Origin: Treponema sp.
Lineage (GTDB): Bacteria; Spirochaetota; Spirochaetia; Treponematales; Treponemataceae
Direction of reading: 5' to 3'
DNA: 64,000 bases
NCBI GenBank assembly: GCA_017645785.1
Contig: JAGCNW010000006.1
Span: 1-64,000 of the forward strand
In this document: one piece after another, positions 33,586 through 42,401 of the stretch
Layout: every line of letters begins with the position of its first letter
Position numbering within the stretch: position 1 is the stretch's first letter
Program-made: the position numbers and the translations under genes
The notes under the pieces: model-generated
Seen by the model: only the letters and a program-made list of their open reading frames with translations
Databases searched by the model: none
What the model was told of the DNA's origin: nothing

Positions 33586-36099
33586 ATGAAAGATTTTCCG
33601 CAAATAAAAACGCTTCCCATCTACTCTCACCTTGAAGAAATTTGCCAGGCGCTAAAAGCGTCGCCGTCGCGCTTTTTGATTTTGACCGCGGAAACAGGAG
33701 CGGGAAAATCGACCGCCGTTCCGCTTGCGTTGTTGGAACAGTTCCCAAAAAAAATTTTGATGCTTGAGCCCCGCCGTCTTGCCGCGGTGAACGTGGCCAG
33801 CCGCGTGGCCGAATTGCTTGGCGAACAAGTCGGACAAAGCGCCGGCTACAAAGTTTTTTTGGAAAACAAGACTTGCGACAAAACCCGCCTCGAAGTCATG
33901 ACCGAAGCGATTTTGACCCGGCGCCTTCAGGGCGACCCCAGCTTGGAAGACGCCAGCGTCGTTGTCCTTGACGAATTTCACGAACGCTCGATCAACGCCG
34001 ATTTGGCCCTGGCCTTTTTAAAGGAAGCGCTGCAGCTGCGCGACGATTTGTTTGTCGTGATAATGTCGGCCACGATTGACGCGCGGAGGATTGCAGAGTT
34101 TTGCGGAACGGTTGACAATGCGGAAACTGCTTCCAAGACCATAACGCCGGCGCCCGTCTTGGAAATACCGGGCCGAACTTTTCCCGTGCAATTTTTTTAC
34201 AAGCCTGAACTTTCTGTGGCCGCCGCCGTCCGCTGGACGCTTTCTTGGCTTGACCAAAATTTTGTTCCAGACCAAAACTCCGGCCGCTCAATCCTCGTCT
34301 TTTTGCCGGGCATTTACGAAATAAACAAAACTTTTTCCGAGCTAAGCGGCCTTGCCTCGGACGCGGCGCAATCCGACGTTCAAATTGAGCGCCTGCACTC
34401 CTCCGTGTCCTTTGAAGAGCAAAAAAAGATTTTGTCGCCAGCCGCGCCCGGAACGACGCGCGTGATTCTTTCTTCTTCGATCGCCGAAACGTCGCTTACG
34501 ATTCCCGATGTTGTTTGCGTAATCGACTGCGGTCTTTCACGCCAAAGCCAAATGAACAACAATGTCGGAGCGACGCATTTAGTGACAGTGCCCGAATCGG
34601 AATTCTCCGCCGCGCAGCGGGCAGGCCGCGCAGGCCGCACCCAAGAAGGCGTTTGCATTCGCCTGTGGAGCCAAAACGAACCCCGGCAAAAAAATTCCCT
34701 TCCCGAAATTTTGCGAAGCGACCTAAGCGAACTTCTTTTGGAATGCGCCGAATGGGGAGCCAAGGACCCCGCCGCGCTTGAATGGCTGGACCCGCCCGCC
34801 CCGGCTTCGTGGGCCACAGCGCGCGAGCTCTTGCAACTTTTAAATTGCTTGGACAACGACGGCCAGATTACCCAACTGGGGCGGGCGGCTCTTAGGCTTG
34901 GAATCGGTCCCCGCTTGGGCTGCGCGGCGATTTACGGCGGCGCCGCCTTTGTCCTGCCATACTCGCAATACAAGGAGTCAGCGCCTTTCTTGCAAAAAAA
35001 ATTTGTTCAAAACTTGGAGCGACGCCTGCAAGAAGTTAGCGCGCAAATCGCTGGCAAGACCCAAAACGCCGTCCGCTTCTTTGGCTTGCAAAAAGGCGCG
35101 GGCTTGCAAGACGTTCCCGACCCGCTGTTGGCGGGCTTCCCGGACAGAATCGCGCGACGAACAAACGACGCGGGCGTCTACCAGTTTCCGTCAGGAAGGC
35201 TTGCCGCGCTAAAAGACTACAAGGGCGGCCTTGGCCCTGAATGGATTGTGGCCGTCGAAGCGGACGCGGGAAGCTCGCAAGGCGCGATTTACTCGTACAA
35301 AGCGCTTGATTCCGTTCAAACTGAAAAATGGATTTTGAGCCGAGCGCAAAAAAATTTCGTTTGCGATTTTGAAAACGGAAAAGTCGTAAAGACGGAATTC
35401 ACTCAATACGGAAAAATCGTTCTTAACCAAAAGGCGCTCAAGGCTGGAGACGAAGACATAAAAAGCGCGTTTTGCTATTCGGTTCAAAAAAACGGCTTTG
35501 ACTCGCTTCCACTGGACGAAAAGACAAAAGCCTTTTTGGTAAAGCGAAAATTTTACGAGCAGGCTTCCGCGGCGGGCGGCGGCAATCTTAGTCTTGCCAA
35601 CGATTCTAGTTCCGCCGCCGGCAATCTTGGCCGCGGCAACAATTCCGGCATTGCAGGCGTTCCCAAAAAGTTTGACAAAAACTGGCTTGGACAAAACGCC
35701 GCCGAATGGCTCGCTCCATTTTTGACCGGAAACAAAATCACCGCGCAAAACGTTTACGACGCGCTCTATTATTTTTACGACGGCGCAGCGGTGGAAAAAA
35801 ACGTTCCGTCAAGACTGGAATTGCAAACAGGACGCTCGGTAAAAGTCGTTTACGTTGACGGCGAGACAGTCGTTCCCACAATAGAAATAATAATCCAACA
35901 AATATTCGGCTGCTTTGAAAACCCAAAAATCATGGGCCAGCGCGTCCTTTTAAAATTGCTTTCGCCCGCGCGCCGACCCTTGCAAATAACAAGCGACTTG
36001 GAAAATTTTTGGCAAAACACTTGGCCTGAGATTTGCAAGGAAATGAAGGGCCGCTACCCCAAGCACAACTGGGACTACCGCGTGGCCAGCGAAGACTAG
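33586..36099 (+). CDS. hrpB: ATP-dependent RNA helicase HrpB
   Basis: An 837-residue DEAH-box helicase of the HrpB type. Motifs: ETGAGKST (36-43), DEFH (130-133), SAT (162-164), SIAETSLTIPDVV in motif V and QRAGRAGRT in motif VI, followed by the helicase-associated domain and the HrpB C-terminal domain ending with RYPKHNWDYRVASED, highly typical (YPKH.WP..P). Length agrees with E. coli HrpB. Its substrate is unknown; a role in RNA metabolism is assumed. A Ser/Asn/Gly-rich stretch near residues 663-690 (GGGNLSLAND, GNLGRGNNSG) looks like an insertion. No Shine-Dalgarno is seen; an extended -10 lies about 18 bases upstream. Confidence 0.92.
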   Translation: MKDFPQIKTLPIYSHLEEICQALKASPSRFLILTAETGAGKSTAVPLALLEQFPKKILMLEPRRLAAVNVASRVAELLGEQVGQSAGYKVFLENKTCDKTRLEVMTEAILTRRLQGDPSLEDASVVVLDEFHERSINADLALAFLKEALQLRDDLFVVIMSATIDARRIAEFCGTVDNAETASKTITPAPVLEIPGRTFPVQFFYKPELSVAAAVRWTLSWLDQNFVPDQNSGRSILVFLPGIYEINKTFSELSGLASDAAQSDVQIERLHSSVSFEEQKKILSPAAPGTTRVILSSSIAETSLTIPDVVCVIDCGLSRQSQMNNNVGATHLVTVPESEFSAAQRAGRAGRTQEGVCIRLWSQNEPRQKNSLPEILRSDLSELLLECAEWGAKDPAALEWLDPPAPASWATARELLQLLNCLDNDGQITQLGRAALRLGIGPRLGCAAIYGGAAFVLPYSQYKESAPFLQKKFVQNLERRLQEVSAQIAGKTQNAVRFFGLQKGAGLQDVPDPLLAGFPDRIARRTNDAGVYQFPSGRLAALKDYKGGLGPEWIVAVEADAGSSQGAIYSYKALDSVQTEKWILSRAQKNFVCDFENGKVVKTEFTQYGKIVLNQKALKAGDEDIKSAFCYSVQKNGFDSLPLDEKTKAFLVKRKFYEQASAAGGGNLSLANDSSSAAGNLGRGNNSGIAGVPKKFDKNWLGQNAAEWLAPFLTGNKITAQNVYDALYYFYDGAAVEKNVPSRLELQTGRSVKVVYVDGETVVPTIEIIIQQIFGCFENPKIMGQRVLLKLLSPARRPLQITSDLENFWQNTWPEICKEMKGRYPKHNWDYRVASED

Positions 36100-36117
36100 C
36101 TTTTTTCCTCAACACCT

Positions 36118-37692
36118 CTACCCAAAAATTTCCGTCACCTTAAGCCACTCGGCGACCTTCGTGGCGTCTTCGTCAAGCGGGCGGTCGTCTTTGACGAACT
36201 TGCTCATCTTGCGCACTTGGTCGTGGACTTCTTTTGTAAAGGGGCTAAAATCGTCGTAGCCCGCAAGGTCAACCGCTTGCATGGCGGCCAAAAGATGGGT
36301 GGCAAACTGCAAGTAAACCAAGTTGATTTGCTCGGCGAATTTTCGGGCGCTGATCGTTCCCATGCTCACCTTGTCTTGGTTTATGGCTTCGGTGGGGGCG
36401 CTGGTAACGCTGATCGGGTAGCAGTAGCTTTGCGCTTCTCCGCGAATCGCGCTAATCGTAATTTGCGCGGCCTTAAAGCCAAGGCGCAAGCCTGAGCGCG
36501 GATCTGTGTCTTTTATGCGCGGAGTCAAGTTATCAGGAAGTCCGCTGAACTTTCCGTCGATAATGACTTCGGCTTGCTTGTCCGAAAGGTCCGAGATGTT
36601 TGCGAGCGCCGTCCGCATGTAGTCGCAAGCCGCGCAAATGTGGCCGCCGTAAAAATTCCCGGTGTTGTAAATGCGGCCCGCGTCGATGTCGACGAGCGGG
36701 TTGTCGTTGGCGGAATTTATTTCTTCGCCAATCCACTGGCGCGCGATTGCGAGCGTGTCACGGTAAACGCCGTTGATTTGCGGCGAGCAGCGGATTGAGT
36801 AACGGTCTTGAATTTTATTCGCCTGCTTTACAAAGGTTCTTCCGTCAAGCTTTTCGATTTGCGTTTTTAAGAATTCCTCATACTTGTAAACGCGCTTTGA
36901 ATTTTTTATGATCTTGTAAATGTAAGCCGCGCTTTCGGACTGGCCCTTGTGGTTTTTAATCTGGCTGACCTTGGCCACAAAGGGCGTGTCTTTTCCGCGC
37001 GTGATTTCGCTTGTGACGGCGGAAAGGAAGTCCGAGATGTTCGCAAGCCGCTCCGCTTTTTTTATTGCGAGCGCGGCGACGGCTGTCATAACGCTCGTTC
37101 CATTCATAATCGCAAGGCCTTCTTTTGCCTCAATCAAAAGCGGCTCAATCTTTTCCGCCTTAAAGGCCTTCATCGTTGGAACGATTTTTCCTTTGTAGTA
37201 AACTTTTCGCTGGCCCATGATTACGGCCGCAAGATAGCTCAAAGGCGTAAGGTCGCCGCTCGCTCCAACCGAACCAAGCTGCGGAATGCATGGAATGACG
37301 TCCTTGTTCAAAAGCTCCAGCATTTTTTTTGCCAATTCCGGACGAATCGCCGAGTGGCCGCCCTTTACGTTTCCGTTCAAGCGGCAAAGAATTACGGCGC
37401 GGCCTGTTTCATGGTCAAAGTATGGGCCCAAGCCGATTCCGTGGTAGGCCACGATTGTGCGCTGCAATTCGCCCGCCTTGTCAACGCTGATTTGCTTGTA
37501 ACAGCTGTCGCCAAAGTCGGTGGTGACTCCGTATGTCGGAACGCCGGTGGAAATATAATCCAGCAAAAATTTGCGGGACTTTTCCATGCGCTCCCAAAAT
37601 TTTTTGTCGGTAGGAAGGGCGGCTTTTTTGCCGTTAAGGGCGACGTCGTTTACGTCTTCGATTGTGAGTGAATTTCCGTCAATGATTGTCAT
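36118..37692 (-). CDS. Histidine/aromatic amino acid ammonia-lyase
   Basis: A 524-residue MIO-dependent lyase. The Ala-Ser-Gly triad that cyclises to MIO is A144-S145-G146 in GSVGASGDLTPLSYLAAVIMG, and the catalytic tyrosine lies in YGVTTDFG (Y54). NDNPLVD near residue 335 is the usual substrate-binding segment. These enzymes remove ammonia from His, Phe or Tyr. The selectivity segment after LQRTIV reads AYHG rather than the SH of classical histidine ammonia-lyase, so the substrate is not certain. It is monocistronic, with no hut genes nearby, convergent with hrpB (18-base gap). Confidence 0.87.
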   Translation of the reverse strand: MTIIDGNSLTIEDVNDVALNGKKAALPTDKKFWERMEKSRKFLLDYISTGVPTYGVTTDFGDSCYKQISVDKAGELQRTIVAYHGIGLGPYFDHETGRAVILCRLNGNVKGGHSAIRPELAKKMLELLNKDVIPCIPQLGSVGASGDLTPLSYLAAVIMGQRKVYYKGKIVPTMKAFKAEKIEPLLIEAKEGLAIMNGTSVMTAVAALAIKKAERLANISDFLSAVTSEITRGKDTPFVAKVSQIKNHKGQSESAAYIYKIIKNSKRVYKYEEFLKTQIEKLDGRTFVKQANKIQDRYSIRCSPQINGVYRDTLAIARQWIGEEINSANDNPLVDIDAGRIYNTGNFYGGHICAACDYMRTALANISDLSDKQAEVIIDGKFSGLPDNLTPRIKDTDPRSGLRLGFKAAQITISAIRGEAQSYCYPISVTSAPTEAINQDKVSMGTISARKFAEQINLVYLQFATHLLAAMQAVDLAGYDDFSPFTKEVHDQVRKMSKFVKDDRPLDEDATKVAEWLKVTEIFG

Positions 37693-37758
37693 AGCAACAA
37701 CAAGTTACCGCATTTGGCGGAAACTTTCAAGGCGGGCCGCTTCTTAGGCTTACAAACC

Positions 37759-39519
37759 TTACTCTACGCGCTCAAACGCGAACCTTAAATTAGTCAATTC
37801 GCAAAACTCTTCTTTTTTGTTATTGCTAAAACTAATTTCCATAACGGCGGCGTCAGAATTTTTTACGCTGTCCTTTAAGGTTACGATTTTCTCAAGGCTA
37901 AACTCTTGTCCAATGCTTCCGTCGTTAAGAGTGTCTTCTTGCGCCCTTGTCCACCGTTCAGTGTCGCAATTGCTTGTGTTAAAGCCGACGAACGAAAGCG
38001 GAAGGCTGCTTTGCGCGGAAAGATTGATTTTTATCTTGGCGCCTTTTGGAAGCGATTTTGTGTAGCCCAAAATTCTTTGCGCCGGCAAATACAAAGTAAA
38101 GCCGCTGTCGCCGTGGTCCCACTTAACGCGCTTGATTTGAATCTTGTCTATTGTTACAAGCGATTTTTTTCCCACTGGAATTTGGCTGATGATTTCGTCC
38201 GCGTCAAGCGAAAGAATTTTTGCCTCGACTTTAAAATCTTTTATTTCAACTTCTTCGTCAAGTTTGTTTATGTCGTAAGAAAAATAAATGTTTCCTTGGT
38301 TTGTGCTGGAAATTTCTTTTTGAATGTAAACGCAAATTCTTTCGTTAAAGGGAATCCCCGCCAGCAAGCCCTTTCCCGCGTTTGGAACGGCAATAGTAGT
38401 CGCGCTGACTTTTTGCCAATTAGCGCCGCTAACATCCAAGGCAAAAGCCGGAACATTTTTGTTCGGCACGCCGCGAATTTTCAATTCGACAACGGAGCCT
38501 GCGGGAATTATTCTTTTTGTTCCAAAAAGCTTTCGCAAAATCACGCCAAAGCCGTAATTGTATTCGCCTGTTTTTTGGTTGTAAACGTTCTTTGCGAATT
38601 TCATCGAAGGGCTTTCCACAACGGCGACCGCGTTCTTTTCAATTTGAACCGGCTCCTTTGGCTCCGCTTTTGGCGCTGGGCTTGCGGCGGCGGCCTCCTC
38701 CCCGTCTTCTTCCTCAGCTTCCTCGGCTTTCAAAGATTCAGGCTTTGACTCAGAAACGGATTCCGCCTCTTGCGGCTCTTCCTCAATTTGCGGCGTTTCC
38801 TCCTCTGCTGCAGGAACGGGTTCAGACTGCGCCGGCTCCGGCTCGGCTTCTATCGGCTCTTCCGTAACGACAAACTGCTCGCCAGCCGTTATAGTTTGCG
38901 TCTCCTCTTCCGCCGCGGGCTTTTGGAAAATCGCCTGCTTAACAGGAACGTTTGTGACTTGCGCCTCTCCTTCTATGACTTCAACAACAGCCTCTGTCGG
39001 AAGGCTTTCTTTTTTTTCGTTTTTCTCCGCTTTTGAAATCGTAATCTTAACTTTTGAATTTGGCGCGGCGGAAATCTTTTTCTTTACGGCAGTAATAACC
39101 GCTTCCTCTCCGTCTTGCGCGCTGGCCAGCAAAATTTCTCCGCTTAAAAAGTCAATGGCCTTTTCTTTTTTATTGCTGAAAATTTGAATCAATGAATTTT
39201 CTTTTAGCTGGATCTTCGTTCCTGTCTTTTCAAACTGAGCGTGGATTTCAGAGTCTTGCGCCGTGCGAATTTTGTCGCCGTTGTAAATCGGGCTTTCTTG
39301 ATTCACGCGCTCCCAAATGTCGTTGTCAATAAATTTGCGCTGGACTACGTTCTTCTTAAAATAAATTTTCGCCACCGCGACTTCGTTGTTCTTTAGCGAC
39401 CAAGAATTTATGTCCTTGTAATAAAGTCCAAGCGCCGCCACCGCTCCAAGAGAACACAAAACAAAAAGCAAAATGTCGGCTATGCTAGCCTTCGATCTTG
39501 TATTTCTTTTCTTCGTCAT
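37759..39519 (-). CDS. FecR-domain membrane-anchored protein
   Basis: A 586-residue protein. One N-terminal membrane helix (IADILLFVLCSLGAVAALGLY) places the rest outside the cytoplasm. Residues about 40-130 form a FecR domain (NNEVAVAKIYFKKNVV, IYNGDKIRTAQDSEIHAQFE, LKENSLIQIFSN, FLSGEILLA). A long acidic Glu/Pro-rich linker (about 205-300) follows, typical of periplasm-spanning spacers, then a C-terminal region with beta-rich segments. In spirochaetes FecR-domain proteins often pair with adenylate cyclases; here the start overlaps the 3' end of the cyclase gene by 35 bases, so the pair is coupled. Its job may be to sense an envelope signal for the cyclase. Confidence 0.8.
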   Translation of the reverse strand: MTKKRNTRSKASIADILLFVLCSLGAVAALGLYYKDINSWSLKNNEVAVAKIYFKKNVVQRKFIDNDIWERVNQESPIYNGDKIRTAQDSEIHAQFEKTGTKIQLKENSLIQIFSNKKEKAIDFLSGEILLASAQDGEEAVITAVKKKISAAPNSKVKITISKAEKNEKKESLPTEAVVEVIEGEAQVTNVPVKQAIFQKPAAEEETQTITAGEQFVVTEEPIEAEPEPAQSEPVPAAEEETPQIEEEPQEAESVSESKPESLKAEEAEEEDGEEAAAASPAPKAEPKEPVQIEKNAVAVVESPSMKFAKNVYNQKTGEYNYGFGVILRKLFGTKRIIPAGSVVELKIRGVPNKNVPAFALDVSGANWQKVSATTIAVPNAGKGLLAGIPFNERICVYIQKEISSTNQGNIYFSYDINKLDEEVEIKDFKVEAKILSLDADEIISQIPVGKKSLVTIDKIQIKRVKWDHGDSGFTLYLPAQRILGYTKSLPKGAKIKINLSAQSSLPLSFVGFNTSNCDTERWTRAQEDTLNDGSIGQEFSLEKIVTLKDSVKNSDAAVMEISFSNNKKEEFCELTNLRFAFERVE

Positions 39520-41344
39520 CAGTGTTCACCTTTGCCAAATCAGGCGCGGTAGTTCCGATAATTTTTCGCACTTCTTCAATTGTGCTTGGCCTTTCTTTTC
39601 CCGCGAGGTTAATGACGGCGAACATTTTTATCGCGTCAGTCTTTCCCTTTACGTGAACGCCGGGCATTTCTTCTACAATCACATCGTTCTTTATAAGATT
39701 GTATGTGTTTTCTGTAATCAAAATGTCTGTGGCAAATGGCTTGTTCAAAGCCTCCGTGCGGCTTGCAAGATTCACTGCGTCGCCTATAACGGTGTATTCC
39801 ATTCTTTCGTTGGAACCGATTTGGCCGGCAACGACCGGGCCCGAATTAATTCCGCAACCGATTTTTACAGGCGCCAATCCGCGTTCCTTGCGAGACTGGT
39901 TAAAGTGGAACAAGCTTACGCGCATCATAAGGGCGGCGGTAACCGCGTTTAGCGCGTCTTGAGCGGGACTTCCGGCGGACTCAGGCGCTCCCCATACCGC
40001 CATGATCGCGTCGCCGATGTATTTGTCAACGACGCCGTTTGTCTTGTTGACGCACTCGACCATTCGAGTCATGTAGGCGTTCAAAAATTCTACGACTTCT
40101 TTTGGCTGCATCGTTTCGCTCATCGCGGTAAAGGAACGGATGTCGCTAAAGAAAATCGTCGCGTTGCGGTTTTCGCCTCCAAGCGCAAGCTCACCGCTGG
40201 CAGCCTTTTGCGCGATCGTCTTGTTGGTGAATTTGCTGAACGACACCATCAACTTTTCGCGCTCGCTAAGGCCCTTGCCCATTTGAATGAACGAAGAAGT
40301 TAGCAAGCCAATTTCGTCATGAGTGCGCGGCTCGATGTCCAATTCAAATTCGCCCCGTTCGATTTTTGCGGAAGCGTCAACCAAGTCGGCGATCGGATTG
40401 GTGATGTTTTTGCTGAACACTCGAATCGCCATAATCGCGATGAACAAAATCGCAAGCGAAAACAAAATGATTCTGTAAGTCGTGCGGTTGATTACTGCAA
40501 AAACGGAATTTTCTGAAACGCTCGTTATGACGTAAAGGTTGTCCTTTGTCTTGTGGACCGAAATGAATTTCCTTCCGTCTTCCGTCTCCGCAAGGCTTTG
40601 AGTGTTGTCAACGCCTTCTTTGTCCTTAATGCTGTCGATAAGGCTTTGCGCGGCAACGTAAGTTTTTTGCTCGCTTTCATAGTCAGGATTTATAAGGACG
40701 GTGGAATCTTGGTCAACCAAAATCGTCGCGTTGTTGGCGCCGGAACTCATAAGAGCGGCCAAGGCCTTTGTGTCAACGCCAACCGCCGCGTTCTTGACGG
40801 CGTTCAGCGGACCGTATTGAAAAGTGAAAATAATCGAATCAAAGCCAAGCGTCTCCCTGGCGTTAAAGTAACGGACGCTTCCGCTGGCCGCGCTTTTGTT
40901 TGCGATTAAAAAATCGGAAAGCTTTTTTTCGCCGGCCGCTCCTCCAACCTTCGCTTTAAACGAAGGGTTCACCTTTAAATTTGTGTCAGGGCTTGAAACA
41001 AAAATTATGTCGTCGTTTACCCTAAAATAATCGCTTTCCAAAGAATCGCGCAAGGCCTGGATTTGCTTTGCATCCTTTTTGTTGGCGTCATGCAACTTTG
41101 AAATTGAGTCAAACAAAATGTAGGAATTTTTTTGAGCGTTTGAAAAGGCTTGTTGGACGGTCTGCGCGGTCCTGGCGTTGATCGTATGGTTGTTTTCTTC
41201 GGCCTTGCGCCTGTCGTCTCCGCGGACAAGGGTGGAAACAAGAAAGGTCGTCAAACCCAAGACAAGAATGATAAGAAATGAAAACAATAAAATGTGCTTT
41301 AGCGCGATTGGAAATTTAATCTTTTGGTCCACTTTTTTCTCCAT
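39485..41344 (-). CDS. Membrane adenylate/guanylate cyclase with Cache-like sensor and HAMP
   Basis: A 619-residue class III cyclase. Order: membrane helix near 12-34 (HILLFSFLIILVLGLTTFLV), a periplasmic Cache-like sensor (about 40-290), a second helix (IILFSLAILFIAIMAIRVF), HAMP (SKNITNPIADLVDAS ... HDEIGLLTSSF), and the catalytic domain (about 385-570) with TIFFSDIRSFTAMSE, VDKYIGDAIMAVWGAPE and YTVIGDAVNLASRTE. The metal-binding Asp residues are present. The start at 41344 follows an extended -10 box (TGT-TATAAT) by only four bases, so translation is leaderless; an upstream in-frame frame start is less likely. It is co-expressed with the FecR-domain gene. Confidence 0.9.
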   Translation of the reverse strand: MEKKVDQKIKFPIALKHILLFSFLIILVLGLTTFLVSTLVRGDDRRKAEENNHTINARTAQTVQQAFSNAQKNSYILFDSISKLHDANKKDAKQIQALRDSLESDYFRVNDDIIFVSSPDTNLKVNPSFKAKVGGAAGEKKLSDFLIANKSAASGSVRYFNARETLGFDSIIFTFQYGPLNAVKNAAVGVDTKALAALMSSGANNATILVDQDSTVLINPDYESEQKTYVAAQSLIDSIKDKEGVDNTQSLAETEDGRKFISVHKTKDNLYVITSVSENSVFAVINRTTYRIILFSLAILFIAIMAIRVFSKNITNPIADLVDASAKIERGEFELDIEPRTHDEIGLLTSSFIQMGKGLSEREKLMVSFSKFTNKTIAQKAASGELALGGENRNATIFFSDIRSFTAMSETMQPKEVVEFLNAYMTRMVECVNKTNGVVDKYIGDAIMAVWGAPESAGSPAQDALNAVTAALMMRVSLFHFNQSRKERGLAPVKIGCGINSGPVVAGQIGSNERMEYTVIGDAVNLASRTEALNKPFATDILITENTYNLIKNDVIVEEMPGVHVKGKTDAIKMFAVINLAGKERPSTIEEVRKIIGTTAPDLAKVNTDDEEKKYKIEG

Positions 41345-41357
41345 ATTTATTATAACA
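41345..41357 (-). promoter_or_regulatory. Extended -10 box, leaderless start of the cyclase gene
   Basis: On the minus strand TGT-TATAAT (TATAAT at 41354-41349) ends four bases before the ATG at 41344, with no Shine-Dalgarno. Confidence 0.5.
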
Positions 41358-41391
41358 GAGCATTTTGCAGAACGCAAGGAAAAAATTTTTC

Positions 41392-41420
41392 TTGACAAAA
41401 CCTACAGGGGGGGGGATAAT
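41392..41420 (+). promoter_or_regulatory. Promoter with a nine-G tract in its spacer (candidate phase-variable promoter)
   Basis: TTGACA (41392-41397) and GATAAT (41415-41420) are exactly 17 bases apart, and 41407-41415 is an uninterrupted run of nine G, whose last G is the first base of the -10. Gain or loss of one G changes the spacer to 18 or 16. In Treponema pallidum poly-G tracts in promoters (tpr genes, TP0126) tune expression by slippage. Here the promoter drives two secreted paralogues. Confidence 0.8.
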
Positions 41421-41450
41421 AGAAGATATTTTACATTTAAGGAGAAGTGT

Positions 41451-42377
41451 ATGAAAAAAATTGGACGCGCTCTTTTTTGCGCGGCAAGCTTGTCGCTCTT
41501 GGCGGCCAGCCTCTACGCCGCCCCAAAAGCCAAGGCGCCAAAGGACATTTGGGTTGCCAAAGAAAAAAGCGGAACGCTTTTGACAACGGACGCAAACGGC
41601 TGGGCCCGAGTGGACTTAGGAGAGGAAGTGGATCTTTCCGGCTACAAGTATTTGCAGGTTGAATGTTCCAGCCCCGACGGAAAAAAGGTCTCACACATTG
41701 AATTGTCTTTTGGATTTGTTCCCGAAGAAAGCGAAGACTACGATTGGGATGAGTCGGCAAAAATTAGAATTTACGACATCCAAAAAAAGCCCGCGCTTTA
41801 CCAAGGCATAGTTTATGGCCCCAACATGTGCTACGAGCATTGGGAAAACGGAAAGCGCCTTTTTAGAAATCCGGAAAAGATCGCGGCCGACCATTTTGGC
41901 ATAAGCGTTTATGACGCAAACTGGAAGAACATTCCGAACATAAAAATTTTCGTAAAGAAAGTGACCGCCACAAACAACGCGATTGGCCAATTGCATGTGA
42001 TTGACTTTAACAAAGCCCGTTTCTTTGCAATCAACAATTCAGTCACATGGGACGACGGAAGCAAGCACTACGCTTATTGGGCGGACCTTCAGCAAGCCTT
42101 GGGAACGACCCCCAAAGCCGGCGACATCGTTCAGCTAAAACTAAAGGGGACAAACGCCTACGACTTGGGCAATTTCCGCGCGAGTGTTTTTGACGATTCA
42201 GGCGAATGGCAGCAAGTTTCAGTTGACTGGAACGGACGCGGATTCGCGAAAGGACAAAAAGTCAACGACACTATTGACTTGCCGATTCTAAAAAACGGTT
42301 CAAAGATGACGCTCGAAATCATCACCTTTGAAGACGAAAGCGAGTTCAAAGGCCCCTACTTGATTTATTCAAAGTAA
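41451..42377 (+). CDS. Secreted protein, paralogue A (unknown function)
   Basis: A 308-residue exported protein: signal peptide 1-25 (CAASLSLLAASLYAAP). The mature part begins DIWVAKEKSGTLLTTDANGW, then SGYKYLQVECSSPDGKK, mid-protein IKIFVKKVTATNNAIGQ, and ends with a beta-strand pattern (AGDIVQLKLKGTNAYDLGNF, FKGPYLIYSK). These blocks recur in order in the next gene, so both share one fold, probably beta-sandwich and perhaps carbohydrate-binding, but I do not recognise a named family. AAGGAG precedes the ATG at 41451; the frame continues upstream but lacks a start with a binding site. Expression is under the poly-G promoter. Confidence 0.75.
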   Translation: MKKIGRALFCAASLSLLAASLYAAPKAKAPKDIWVAKEKSGTLLTTDANGWARVDLGEEVDLSGYKYLQVECSSPDGKKVSHIELSFGFVPEESEDYDWDESAKIRIYDIQKKPALYQGIVYGPNMCYEHWENGKRLFRNPEKIAADHFGISVYDANWKNIPNIKIFVKKVTATNNAIGQLHVIDFNKARFFAINNSVTWDDGSKHYAYWADLQQALGTTPKAGDIVQLKLKGTNAYDLGNFRASVFDDSGEWQQVSVDWNGRGFAKGQKVNDTIDLPILKNGSKMTLEIITFEDESEFKGPYLIYSK

Positions 42378-42401
42378 GAGAAAAAGCTTAAGGAGAAAAT
42401 T

